64,000 nucleotides of DNA from Actinomyces sp. HMSC035G02 (GCA_001838165.1 KV835868.1:8156-72155), one strand, 5' to 3'. Shown: positions 7,505-15,527, counted from the stretch's first letter. Translations and numbers: made by a program. Notes: generated by a model not told the origin, from the letters alone.

Positions 7505-8342
7505 TCTCCTTGATGATCTGCAGATACGCGTTGTGCAGGCTCGCCTGCGTGATGCGCACGTCGGTCAGGCGCGTGCCTTGGAGGGTGGGCGAGGCCAGGG
7601 CTTCGCCGATCCGCGAACCCGGGTCCGCCTCGTCCCCGATGTGCCGGAGGGCTCTCCCGTCGGCGTTCCATCCGTCGATCGAGGCGACGGGGCGATCGAA
7701 CTCGAGGGTGACCTCGGCGCGCCCGTGACTGGAAATAATCTCCTCGAGGGTGCCGCTCGCGACGATGCGCCCCTCGTTCAGGATCGCGATGTCGGAGCCA
7801 AGCTCCTCGAATTCCGCCAGGTAGTGCGAGGTGTAGACGACGGCCGCGCCTTCGTCGGCGAGCTGGCGGACCGCGCGCAGGATCTGGCTGCGCGCCTCCA
7901 CGTCCGCGCCGACGGTCGGCTCGTCCATGAACACCAGGCGCGGACGGTGCATGATCGCCATGCCCGCGTGGAGCCTGCGCTGCTGTCCGCCCGACAGGTG
8001 CGAGGCGCGCTGCCCTCGCTTCTCCGCTAGCCCGAGGAGGTCCATCACCTCACCCGCGCGCGAGGCGGCCTCGCGTCGGCCGAGTCCGTGCAGTTCGCCG
8101 AAAGCCGCGAGATTCTGGGCGACGCTCAGATCTGGGTAGATGCCCAGCTCTTGCGGCGCGTACCCGATTGACCGTGCGGCCTCGGGGGACGCGGGGCGGT
8201 GGCCGCAGATGGATGCGGTCCCCGAGTCGGCTCGGCGCAGGCCGCACAGGATCGTGATGAGCGTGGACTTGCCGGCCCCATTTCGTCCGAGCAGACCGAG
8301 GATCTGCCCGGGTTCGACGCGCAGGTCGACCCCGCGCAGCAC
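7485..8342 (-). CDS. ABC transporter ATP-binding protein, N-terminus apparently frameshifted
   Basis: The open frame (285 residues from GTG 8342) carries Walker A GRNGAGKST, the Q-loop YAPQELG, the signature LSGGQQRRLHAG and Walker B LVFMDEPTVGAD. The natural N-terminus continues upstream as ALDARGIRKSYGTHEV, but that stretch has no ATG, GTG or TTG in frame. Removing one C from the CCC at 8389-8391 would join ATG 8394 to it as M-P-A-L-D-A-R-G, the expected beginning of such a protein. So either the sequence has a one-base error, or the gene is frameshifted at codon two and is read from GTG 8342, lacking the first beta strand. It heads the operon with the permease and TetR. Confidence 0.85.
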   Translation of the reverse strand: MLRGVDLRVEPGQILGLLGRNGAGKSTLITILCGLRRADSGTASICGHRPASPEAARSIGYAPQELGIYPDLSVAQNLAAFGELHGLGRREAASRAGEVMDLLGLAEKRGQRASHLSGGQQRRLHAGMAIMHRPRLVFMDEPTVGADVEARSQILRAVRQLADEGAAVVYTSHYLAEFEELGSDIAILNEGRIVASGTLEEIISSHGRAEVTLEFDRPVASIDGWNADGRALRHIGDEADPGSRIGEALASPTLQGTRLTDVRITQASLHNAYLQIIKESDHVAA

Positions 8343-8423
8343 CTCGTGAGTGCCGTAGCTCTTGCGGATTCCCCGGGCGTCCAGGGCTGGGCATGTGGGT
8401 GTGACACGGTTTCTCTCCCATCG

Positions 8424-8438
8424 GTTAACGCTGTTAAC
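8424..8438. promoter_or_regulatory. TetR-type operator 1
   Basis: GTTAAC-GCT-GTTAAC, a 6-3-6 inverted repeat upstream of the leftward ABC/TetR operon. Its centre is 32 bp (about three helical turns) from the second copy. Confidence 0.7.
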
Positions 8439-8455
8439 TTTGTGTCGCAGGTAAG

Positions 8456-8470
8456 GTTAACAGTGTTAAC
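8456..8470. promoter_or_regulatory. TetR-type operator 2
   Basis: GTTAAC-AGT-GTTAAC, the second copy of the inverted repeat. Two same-face sites suggest cooperative binding of two TetR dimers over the promoter of the exporter operon; the divergent haem gene at 8602 may also be affected. Confidence 0.7.
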
Positions 8471-8601
8471 TTGCGTGTGCAAGGTGGCGCTGTGCGAAGG
8501 GGAAAACTGCTGATTTGCTGCGTTTTTCTGACAATCTGTCGCTGCATGGGGGAGGGAAGCAGCCCTACACTGTCCACGCTAGGCGTGAAGGAGGAGCGAA
8601 A

Positions 8602-10815
8602 GTGCCAGGTCTGGAAACCTACGACGCGATCATGCTGCTGTCCTACGGTGGCCCGGACGGTCCGGACGACGTCCTGCCGTTCATGCGCAATGCGACGCGC
8701 GGTCGCGGAATCCCCGACGAGCGCCTGCTTCAGGTCGCCGCGCACTACAAGCGCTTCGGCGGCGTCTCGCCCATCAACGCCTGCAACCAGCGACTGATCG
8801 CGGACTTGTCTGCCGAGCTCGCCAGGCGTGGGCACGGCATTCCCGTCGGTTGGGGAAACCGCAACTGGCACCCCTTCGTCGCCGAAGGCCTCGACGAGCT
8901 CGCCCAGGCGGGCGCCCGACGCATCCTCGTCCTGCCCACCTCGGCCTACGCCTCGTACTCGGGGTGTCGCCAGTACCGCGAAGACCTCGCCGAGGCCGCG
9001 GCGGCGCTGCGCGAGAAGTGGGGTGCCATCGTCCTGGGCGCCGAGGATAGCGCCGACAACCCCGACGCCGACATCATCCTGGACAAGGTCCGCCCCTACT
9101 ACTCGACCCCCGGCATGGCGAGCGCGCAGATTGTATCCGTCCGGCGCGCGTGGGAGGCCCTCGCGGCACGCGGCGTCGACGTGGACGGGATCCGTCTGAT
9201 CTTCGTCACCCACTCCATCCCCGTGAGCATGGAAGCTGGGTCCTCGCCCTTCCCCTTCCGTCCCTCGATCGACGAGGCCGTGGCGGCCTCGGGCGGTCGC
9301 GCCGAGCAGCAGGGGAGCGAGGCCTCGTCGCCCGCGGGAACCCCCACAACCGAGATCAGCTACGTCGCCCAGCACCACGCCCTCATTGAGGCGATCATGC
9401 CGGAGCTGCGCCGCGTCCTCGGCCGCGCGGATCTGGGCTACGACCTCGTCTATTGCTCGCGGTCCGGGCCCCCGCAGGCCCGCTGGCTCGAACCCGATAT
9501 CAACGACTTCCTCGAGGAGATCGCGGCCGACACAACGCCGCTGACCGGCGCCGTCGTCGTCCCCATCGGGTTCATCTGCGACCACATGGAGGTCGTTTAC
9601 GACCTCGACACCGAGGCGAAGGAGACCGCCGCGCGCCTGGGTATTCCCTACGAGCGCGCCGACACGGTCGCGACGGATCCGGCCTTCGTGTCCTCCCTGG
9701 TCGACGTGCTCGAAGAGCGCGCCGCTCATGCGCGAGGCGAGAATCCCGCGCGCGTGACGGTTACGGGCACCGGACCCTTCCACACCGTCTGCCCGAGCGA
9801 CTGCTGCCTCTCCCCGGCGCACCCCGGGCACCCCTCGCCCGCCGCCGCGAGCGCCCACCCCGGCACCGCCCCTCATTCTTCCGGCGCGCCCGCCCGAGCC
9901 GCCGGTCAACCAGCCCCAACCCAGGAGGACTCCATGTCTACCCCGCATCCCCATGCCGTCGTGCCGCCCGAGCAGAACCCGGACAACCCGGGACATCCCG
10001 CAGGAGTGCCGGATCGCGTCGGTGAGCACGCCGCGCGCCACCAGGCCCGCCACGCGGGCACCGAGGCGACGCCCCACTCGCACGCCGCTCACGCCCACGT
10101 CACCGACCCGCGCGACGCGACGGACGTCGACTTCGACGAGGTCAACAACAAGCAGCACTACGCCCTCTACTCTGTGTTCGCGCTCGGGGAGTCGCTGCCC
10201 GCCGACGACGGCGAGCGCGGCCGCATTATCGCCGAGTCCCTGGACTACGTGAAGGGCGCGGGCGTGGAAATCCGCGGCTTCTACGACGTGTCCGGCTTCC
10301 GCGCCGAGGCGGACCTGATGGTGTGGTGGCTCGACGACGATCCCGAGGTCCTTCAGGACGCCTACCACCGTCTGCGCGCCAGTGCGCTCGGCAAGTTCCT
10401 GGACCCGGTGTGGTCCTGCATGGGCCTGCACACCCCCGCCGAGTTCAACAAGCGTCACATTCCCGCCTGCTTCGGCGGCGTCGCGCCCCGTGACTGGGCG
10501 ATGGTCTACCCCTTCGTGCGCTCCTACGACTGGTATCTCAAGGCTCCCGAAGAGCGTGCCCGCATCATGGCCGAACACGGTCGCAACGGCTTCGCGCAGT
10601 ACCCGGACGTCAAGGGCTCGACCCTGTCGGCCTTCGGCTTCTCCGACTACGAGTGGGTGCTCGCGTTCGAGGCCGACAGCCTGGATCGCCTCGAGGGCGT
10701 CATGCACGCCCAGCGCTACACCGAGGCGCGTCTCTACGTGCGTGAGGACACCCCGTTCTTCACGGGTCCGCGCGTGAGCCTCGGCGAGTGGGCGGAGCGC
10801 CAGCCCCGCGCATAA
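8602..10815 (+). CDS. cpfC-chdC: Fusion: coproporphyrin III ferrochelatase and coproheme decarboxylase
   Basis: One 737-residue frame encodes the last two steps of coproporphyrin-dependent haem synthesis. Residues 1 to about 402 are ferrochelatase: H204 in THSIPVSM and E330 in CDHMEVVYD are the expected active-site pair, and C122, C397, C401 and C402 (CPSDCC) fit the [2Fe-2S] cluster of actinobacterial CpfC. Residues 403-444 are a Pro/Ala/His-rich linker. From 445 onward it is ChdC (HemQ): H619, Y636 and H659 have exactly the 17- and 23-residue spacings I recall for H118, Y135 and H158 of the Corynebacterium diphtheriae enzyme (distal His, catalytic Tyr, axial His). The GTG start has AAGGAGG seven bases upstream; an in-frame extension to 8515 lacks such a site. 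The protein would channel iron-coproporphyrin III between domains. Confidence 0.92.
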   Translation: MPGLETYDAIMLLSYGGPDGPDDVLPFMRNATRGRGIPDERLLQVAAHYKRFGGVSPINACNQRLIADLSAELARRGHGIPVGWGNRNWHPFVAEGLDELAQAGARRILVLPTSAYASYSGCRQYREDLAEAAAALREKWGAIVLGAEDSADNPDADIILDKVRPYYSTPGMASAQIVSVRRAWEALAARGVDVDGIRLIFVTHSIPVSMEAGSSPFPFRPSIDEAVAASGGRAEQQGSEASSPAGTPTTEISYVAQHHALIEAIMPELRRVLGRADLGYDLVYCSRSGPPQARWLEPDINDFLEEIAADTTPLTGAVVVPIGFICDHMEVVYDLDTEAKETAARLGIPYERADTVATDPAFVSSLVDVLEERAAHARGENPARVTVTGTGPFHTVCPSDCCLSPAHPGHPSPAAASAHPGTAPHSSGAPARAAGQPAPTQEDSMSTPHPHAVVPPEQNPDNPGHPAGVPDRVGEHAARHQARHAGTEATPHSHAAHAHVTDPRDATDVDFDEVNNKQHYALYSVFALGESLPADDGERGRIIAESLDYVKGAGVEIRGFYDVSGFRAEADLMVWWLDDDPEVLQDAYHRLRASALGKFLDPVWSCMGLHTPAEFNKRHIPACFGGVAPRDWAMVYPFVRSYDWYLKAPEERARIMAEHGRNGFAQYPDVKGSTLSAFGFSDYEWVLAFEADSLDRLEGVMHAQRYTEARLYVREDTPFFTGPRVSLGEWAERQPRA
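9923..9936 (+). promoter_or_regulatory. Internal ribosome binding site and ATG for free ChdC
   Basis: AGGAGG at 9923-9928 is followed five bases later by ATG 9934, in frame with the fusion. Initiation here would give a 293-residue ChdC alone, beginning at the linker end of the fusion. It is as good a site as that of any stand-alone gene in the window. Confidence 0.7.
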
Positions 10816-10838
10816 GGGCCGCGCTTATCTGTCAGCCA

Positions 10839-10878
10839 GCCCCGGCCTCGTCCCTGAGAAAAGGAACGAGGCCGGGGC
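10839..10878 (+). terminator. Terminator hairpin after cpfC-chdC
   Basis: GCCCCGGCCTCGT (10839-10851) pairs with ACGAGGCCGGGGC (10866-10878), a 13-bp stem. It lies between the convergent ends of the haem gene and the esterase gene and could serve both. It is the type example of the stem repeated elsewhere in this window. Confidence 0.75.
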
Positions 10879-10915
10879 GCAGTGCGATGCCATCACGTGG
10901 CGCGGGTGGCGCGCT

Positions 10916-11932
10916 CTACTTGCCTGGGAAGAGCAGCGGCAGGTTGTGCTCGACCTGGTTGGCGATCGAGGTCATTGAGTGGGTTTCGCCGTCGTCGATC
11001 CACAGCTGCAGGCTGTCCTCGGTCATGAGGTCGGGATAGTCTTCGCGGAGCTCATCAATCTGCGGGGTCATGTCCCACAGGGCAGGGTCCTCCGAGCCGA
11101 CCGACGCGAGGACGCGGAAGTCCTGTGGGCCGTACTGGGCGCGCTCGACCCCGGCGGTCACCAGCTCGGCGATGCGCGGGGAATCCGCGTCCTCCTCGCG
11201 TCCGATCCACGACTCGCCGGCCATCGGCATGTACCCGTAGAAGTACTGCAGACGCAAGGCAAAAACATCCCACGTGGTCGTCGCGCCCATTGAGAAACCA
11301 CCGAATGCGCGGTGCCTGCGCGAGGCTCGCAGCGACTGGTCGGACGTGTCGCCGCGAGCGAACGTGGTGTAGCGAGACTCAACGGCGTCGATCAGAGTAT
11401 CGATCTCGCTCGTCGCGAAGAAGCGATTGAGGGTGTAGTCCTCCTCGTAGTCATCCGTCGCGAACGAACGATCCGGATAGTAGGTCGCGAAAACCACCAG
11501 CGTCGGTGCAGCCTTGCCGGCGGTCTCCAGCTCGTCGACGACCGGCGCGACGCCATCGGCGAGGCCGGCGGCGTTCCCCCACCAGCCGTGCGTCAGATAG
11601 AGGACGTTCGCGGGTGTGTCCGAGGCGTAGGACGCGGGAACGTACACGTAGGCCTGCTTGGTGTAAGTCGTTCCCTCGTAGCTCTGCTCGTAGGTGATCG
11701 TGTCGATCGTGCCGTGCAGAGACTTGGCCGTGTCCATGAGGGAGGTGACGGCCTCGGCTAGTGGGTCTTCGTCTTCTTCGTAATCTTCATAGGCAATGGC
11801 CGTGGGGTCTTTCTGTCCGTTGCCTGAACGATTGAGCGCGAACGACGTGACCCCCACGAGGGCGAGCAGGCACAGTGCGATGATGGCGGTGATGCGGAAC
11901 CTATTGGTTTTCCGTACGAGTCGTGTTGTCAC
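10916..11932 (-). CDS. Membrane-anchored alpha/beta-hydrolase (esterase D/CE1-like)
   Basis: A 338-residue exported hydrolase. Residues 13-33 form an uncleaved signal anchor after a basic N-terminus, followed by an acidic stretch (YEDYEEDEDP). The catalytic domain has the strand-turn LYLTHGWWGN (oxyanion region), the nucleophile elbow GFSMG and a C-terminal GETHSM that supplies the catalytic His. This matches feruloyl-esterase-like and mycolyl-transferase-like esterases of family CE1. The substrate is probably an ester on a polysaccharide or wall glycolipid outside the membrane. The upstream region (11933-12128) contains a tandem 12-mer. Confidence 0.82.
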   Translation of the reverse strand: MTTRLVRKTNRFRITAIIALCLLALVGVTSFALNRSGNGQKDPTAIAYEDYEEDEDPLAEAVTSLMDTAKSLHGTIDTITYEQSYEGTTYTKQAYVYVPASYASDTPANVLYLTHGWWGNAAGLADGVAPVVDELETAGKAAPTLVVFATYYPDRSFATDDYEEDYTLNRFFATSEIDTLIDAVESRYTTFARGDTSDQSLRASRRHRAFGGFSMGATTTWDVFALRLQYFYGYMPMAGESWIGREEDADSPRIAELVTAGVERAQYGPQDFRVLASVGSEDPALWDMTPQIDELREDYPDLMTEDSLQLWIDDGETHSMTSIANQVEHNLPLLFPGK

Positions 11933-12128
11933 TGGCAGCGCCTCAGCCCGTTCGTCGTCATGCGTTCAGCTGTCCTCATGCGCTCCACTGTATGCCCGCC
12001 CGCTGCGTCGCTACCAATTGGTGTGGTGATTCCCGCGTCATCGTCCTTGCCGTTTCTTTATCGTTCCCCCGCCGTCCCCTTGTCGTTTCCCCTGTCGTTT
12101 CCCCTGAACCTCGCACGTCCTTCCCCGC
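11933..12128. other. Upstream region of the esterase gene with tandem 12-mer
   Basis: No gene is seen here. TGTCGTTTCCCC occurs twice in exact tandem at 12081-12092 and 12093-12104, with degenerate relatives just before (around 12047-12080). It may be a regulatory repeat for the leftward esterase gene. The rest of the intergenic stretch to 12357 holds repeat element A and the UDG-like promoter. Confidence 0.4.
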
Positions 12129-12242
12129 AATTCCGCACGTAATTCCCCCGTCGATCTTTCAGAATTTGAATTGTGATCGTTGAAATTCCGGGGTTTCTGG
12201 GGGATTGGTGAAATGGGAGCGCGGGGAATTACGTGCGGAATT
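12129..12242. repeat. MITE-like element, copy A
   Basis: A 114-bp unit bounded by perfect 20-bp inverted repeats: AATTCCGCACGTAATTCCCC at 12129-12148 and its exact complement at 12223-12242. A homologous unit of 113 bp lies at 30501-30613. The shared interior includes TTTCAGRATTTGAA and ATCGTTGAAA. No open frame of useful size exists inside. No clear target-site duplication flanks it. It sits between two divergent genes. Confidence 0.85.
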
Positions 12243-12345
12243 TGGAGCGCCGAGTATCTGTCCGGAGATCCGGTGATCCGGTTGCCACAGCCCGCCGGCG
12301 TGTGACCTGCCAGTCGCCGGGGGTCGCGCGCTCGCGGGGTGGGCA

Positions 12346-12351
12346 TACCCT
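12346..12351 (+). promoter_or_regulatory. -10 element of a leaderless transcript
   Basis: TACCCT, six nucleotides before ATG 12358; no Shine-Dalgarno sequence is present. Confidence 0.55.
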
Positions 12352-12357
12352 GGGTTT

Positions 12358-12957
12358 ATGACACCCGAGATCACCGACCCGGCCGTCCGTGCAATCGCCG
12401 AGGAGATCGCCGCAGACCCGGCCAACGCCTCGTTTACGAAGCGTGGGATTGACCCGTTGTTCTTTGCAGGACCTGACTGCCGCATCATGATCGTCGGCCA
12501 GGCGCCCGGGCGCGTCGCCGAAGAGACCGGCATTGTGTGGAACGACCGCAGTGGCGACCGTCTGCGCGACTGGATGGGTGTCGATAGGGACACCTTCTAT
12601 GAGTCCGGGAAGCTCGCGATCGTCCCCATGGACTTCTACTTCCCGGGCACGGGAAAGAGCGGCGACCTGCCTCCGCGCAAGGACTTCGCCGACACGTGGC
12701 ACCCGCGCCTGCTCGAACTCATGCCGAAGCTTGAGATGACGATCCTTGTCGGTGCGTATGCCACCAGGCGCTACCTGGACCTGAAGTCCTCGGCCTCCCT
12801 GACGGACGTCGTGCGCGACTACAAGCGCTACCTGCCCGCCTACTTTCCGCTGGTCCACCCCTCGCCGCGCAATCAGATGTGGATGAAGAAGAACCCCTGG
12901 TTCGCCGCCGACGTGCTGCCCGACCTGAAAGCGCGCGTCGCCTCCCTGCTCGCCTGA
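12358..12957 (+). CDS. Uracil-DNA glycosylase superfamily protein
   Basis: A 199-residue single-domain protein of the UDG fold. Motif 1 reads IVGQAPGRVAEE and is followed by WNDRSGDRLRDWMG; motif 2 is HPSPRN near residue 163. In family 4/5 enzymes motif 1 is GEAPG; here Gln replaces Glu, and there are no four iron-sulfur cysteines, so it belongs to the short UDG-like group rather than to classical family 4. Its likely role is removal of uracil or another damaged base from DNA, but activity is not certain from the motifs. It appears leaderless. ArfB follows 38 bp downstream on the same strand. Confidence 0.82.
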   Translation: MTPEITDPAVRAIAEEIAADPANASFTKRGIDPLFFAGPDCRIMIVGQAPGRVAEETGIVWNDRSGDRLRDWMGVDRDTFYESGKLAIVPMDFYFPGTGKSGDLPPRKDFADTWHPRLLELMPKLEMTILVGAYATRRYLDLKSSASLTDVVRDYKRYLPAYFPLVHPSPRNQMWMKKNPWFAADVLPDLKARVASLLA

Positions 12958-12995
12958 CGAGGCCGGGGCGCAGCGCGTGGTGCACACTGGAACGC

Positions 12996-13436
12996 ATGGA
13001 CGATCTGCGCATCCCTCCCGGGCCCGGCTGCCCGCGAGGCCTCCATGTGCCCGCAGGGGAGCTGGTCGAGCGCTTTTCGCACGCCTCGGGCCCCGGCGGG
13101 CAGGGCGTGAATACCTCAGATTCGCGCGTCCAACTCGGCCTGGATCTGGCGACGACGACAGCCTTGAATGACGAGCAGCGCGAGCGAGCCCTGCGAGAGC
13201 TAGGGGATCACCTCACCGGGACCGTCCTGACCATCACCGCCGCCGAGACCCGTTCCCAGCGTCGCAACCGCGCCGCCGCGCGCGAACGCCTCGCGGAAGT
13301 TCTACGCGCGGCCCTCGTCCCGCCCATCCCTCGCCGCCCCACGAAGCCGACGCGAGGGTCGAAGCTGCGCCGCCTCGCCGACAAGAAGAGACGCTCGGAG
13401 GTCAAAGCGCGCAGGCGCCGCCCTGACGCCGACTAA
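12996..13436 (+). CDS. arfB: Peptidyl-tRNA hydrolase ArfB (YaeJ-type rescue factor)
   Basis: A 146-residue RF-1 domain protein with the catalytic GGQ in SGPGGQGVN (about residues 36-44) and a highly basic C-terminal tail (KLRRLADKKRRSEVKARRRR). ArfB binds empty A sites of stalled ribosomes through that tail and hydrolyses peptidyl-tRNA. ATG 12996 is chosen because it precedes the conserved domain; a longer open frame from 12879 overlaps the UDG-like gene. A CACACT hexamer seven bases upstream may give a short or absent leader. A half-copy of the CGAGGCCGGGG word lies just before the gene and another just after it. Confidence 0.9.
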   Translation: MDDLRIPPGPGCPRGLHVPAGELVERFSHASGPGGQGVNTSDSRVQLGLDLATTTALNDEQRERALRELGDHLTGTVLTITAAETRSQRRNRAAARERLAEVLRAALVPPIPRRPTKPTRGSKLRRLADKKRRSEVKARRRRPDAD

Positions 13437-13463
13437 GAAAGACGAGGCCGGGGCCGCCTACGC

Positions 13464-14294
13464 TCACGCGCTGGGGACGGTGCGCCAGCCGATAAACACC
13501 CAGGTGACGGGCAGAGGGTAGTCCAGGACCCAGTGTCCCTCTGTCGCCTCAGAGGGATCAGCGGGAGCCTCGTGTACGAAGTGTTGCGCCGCGTACGCGT
13601 CGAAAAGCCGCTGCTCGCGCGCGGTGAGGGGCTTCGGACCGGCCAGGCGACGAAGGTCCGAGCGGGCCTCGTCGAAGGAAGAAAACCTCATCGGACGGAA
13701 GGTTCGCGTAGTCGCGAAAACCGGGATACGTTCCAGGGATGCGAGCGCGCGGGTTACCTCGCGGATGACGCGCGGGTGCCTCGCCGAGCGTCCCAGGTAG
13801 GTGAGTAGGCGCGGGTCGCGGGAGGGGAGCAGGCTGTCGGGCACGACGACCGCCGCGCGTGATCGGGCCACCGCATCGAGCTTGCGCACGCAAGCGGACA
13901 CGTCCCCGCTCATGAGGGAGCGTGACGCGAAGGCGACGTCCACGCTGTTCTCACCCAAGCCCGCTTCCTCCCAATCGTCCTCCCACGCGAGCAGGTGGGA
14001 GGTGATCGGCAGGTTCTCTGCTGCCGCGCGCTCGTCGAGGATCGCGAGCATCGCCTCGGCGAAGTCGCAGCCGTGGACGCGGTGCCCGGCGCGGGCGAGG
14101 GGGACGGCGAGCGTGCCCGTCGCGCATCCCATGTCGAGGATCTCCTCGCCCGTCTCGAGCGCGAGTAGATCCAGGAGCCAGCGCTCGTAGTCGCTGGTTG
14201 CGTTGTGTGTGAATGTCGCGGCCCGCTTGTTCCAATAGGCCTGCGAGTCGCGGTTGATTGTGCTCGCCTGTTCTCCGTGCGTGGTTGGCATCAT
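13464..14294 (-). CDS. Class I SAM-dependent methyltransferase
   Basis: A 276-residue methyltransferase. Motif I is ILDMGCATGTLAVPLA (about residues 52-67), followed by the acidic strand HGCDFAEAML. The N-terminus AYWNKRAATFTHN resembles small-molecule methyltransferases that act after cofactor-like or metallophore substrates, but the target cannot be deduced. GAGGG precedes two adjacent ATG codons (14294 and 14291), so the exact start is uncertain by one residue. It is divergent from the threonine aldolase-like gene. Confidence 0.83.
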   Translation of the reverse strand: MMPTTHGEQASTINRDSQAYWNKRAATFTHNATSDYERWLLDLLALETGEEILDMGCATGTLAVPLARAGHRVHGCDFAEAMLAILDERAAAENLPITSHLLAWEDDWEEAGLGENSVDVAFASRSLMSGDVSACVRKLDAVARSRAAVVVPDSLLPSRDPRLLTYLGRSARHPRVIREVTRALASLERIPVFATTRTFRPMRFSSFDEARSDLRRLAGPKPLTAREQRLFDAYAAQHFVHEAPADPSEATEGHWVLDYPLPVTWVFIGWRTVPSA

Positions 14295-14419
14295 GCGATG
14301 CCCTCACTTTCGTATCGGGAAGCCTGGCAGCATCGCCCGGCGAAAGTCAGGATAGTCCTTCAGATTCAGCGAGAAAAGATCTGCATGAGGAAACGGGAAT
14401 TATCTGGTCAAGCGCGTGG

Positions 14420-14425
14420 AATAAT
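14420..14425 (+). promoter_or_regulatory. -10 element of a leaderless transcript
   Basis: AATAAT, six nucleotides before ATG 14432, with no ribosome binding site in between. Confidence 0.5.
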
Positions 14426-14431
14426 GGCCCA

Positions 14432-15481
14432 ATGACTTTTTCTGCCACGCTGCCGAACTTCTCCAGTGACTACCAGGAAGGCGCGCACGCCCGGGTGCTC
14501 GACGCCCTCGTCGCCACCAACATGGAACAGTCGAGCGGCTACGGCACCGATGAGCACTGCGAGCGTGCCCGCGACCTGATTCGCGAGGCCTGCCAGGCCC
14601 CTGACGCCGACGTGTACTTCCTGGTCGGCGGCACGCAGACGAACGCGACCGTCATCGACGCGATCCTCCTGCCCTGGCAGGGCGTCATCGCCCCCAATAC
14701 CGGCCACATCAACATGCATGAGGCCGGCATCGTCGAGCGCGGCGGCCACAAGATCCTCGACACTCCCGCCGTCGAAGGCAAGATCAATGCCGCCGACGTC
14801 GAACGCATCTGCTCGGCGTGGGAGGGCGACGGCGCGCGTGACCACATGATCGCCCCCGCCCTCGTCTATATTTCGCAGCCCACCGAGTACGGCACCCTCT
14901 ACTCCCTGCAGGAGCTCGAGGAGCTCTCCGCCGTCTGTCGCGAGCGCGACCTCAAGCTCTTCGTCGACGGAGCGCGCCTCGCATACGCGCTGGCCTCGCC
15001 CGCCAACGACGTGACGCTGGCCGACCTCGCGCGCCTGACCGACGTCTTCTACATCGGTGGCACCAAGTGCGGCTCTCTCTTCGGCGAGGCCGTGGTGATC
15101 CCCGAGCGCGGATCGATCCGTCAGTTCGTCACCCAGATGAAGCAGCATGGTGCGCTCCTGGCGAAGGGGCGCCTCCTGGGCGTGCAGTTCGAGGCGCTCT
15201 TCGAGGACGGCCTTTACCTGACGATCGGCGAGCCTGCCGTCAAGGCGACCGCCCGCATCCGCGAGGCCCTCAAGCGCGCAGGCTACGTCGTCACCATGGA
15301 CTCGCCGACCAACCTGACCTTCGTGGCTCTCGACCAGGCCGGGCACGAGCGCCTGTCGGACAAGGTGCGCTACAGCATCTGGGAGACCCTGCCCGACGGC
15401 CGCTACCTCGCGCGCATCGGCACCTCCTGGGCCACTCCCGAGGAGGATGTGGTCGCCTTCGAGCAAGCTCTGGCTCGGTAA
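14432..15481 (+). CDS. Low-specificity threonine aldolase-like PLP enzyme
   Basis: A 349-residue fold-type I PLP enzyme of the beta-eliminating lyase/threonine aldolase family. K212 in YIGGTKCGSLFG is the expected Schiff-base lysine, and FVDGARLAYAL supplies the Asp that binds the pyridine nitrogen. The N-terminus SDYQEGAHARVLDAL is typical. The usual reaction is cleavage of L-threonine or L-allo-threonine to glycine and acetaldehyde; related enzymes act on other beta-hydroxy amino acids. It starts at ATG 14432 directly after a -10-like hexamer and is probably leaderless. The open frame extends upstream to 14258 but that part is not family-like. Confidence 0.88.
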   Translation: MTFSATLPNFSSDYQEGAHARVLDALVATNMEQSSGYGTDEHCERARDLIREACQAPDADVYFLVGGTQTNATVIDAILLPWQGVIAPNTGHINMHEAGIVERGGHKILDTPAVEGKINAADVERICSAWEGDGARDHMIAPALVYISQPTEYGTLYSLQELEELSAVCRERDLKLFVDGARLAYALASPANDVTLADLARLTDVFYIGGTKCGSLFGEAVVIPERGSIRQFVTQMKQHGALLAKGRLLGVQFEALFEDGLYLTIGEPAVKATARIREALKRAGYVVTMDSPTNLTFVALDQAGHERLSDKVRYSIWETLPDGRYLARIGTSWATPEEDVVAFEQALAR

Positions 15482-15527
15482 AGGCAGTTTTTCTGCATTC
15501 TCTGGGTGGAGTGCGCTGTCGTAGTCT

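Noticed and set aside
8515..8601. N-terminal extension of the ferrochelatase to 8515
   Set aside because: The extension contains the ribosome binding site of the GTG at 8602 and does not resemble the family.
8434..10707. 757-codon open frame on the minus strand opposite the haem gene
   Set aside because: It is an antisense shadow caused by high GC at third positions. It has no domain pattern, and the plus strand encodes recognised enzymes over the same span.
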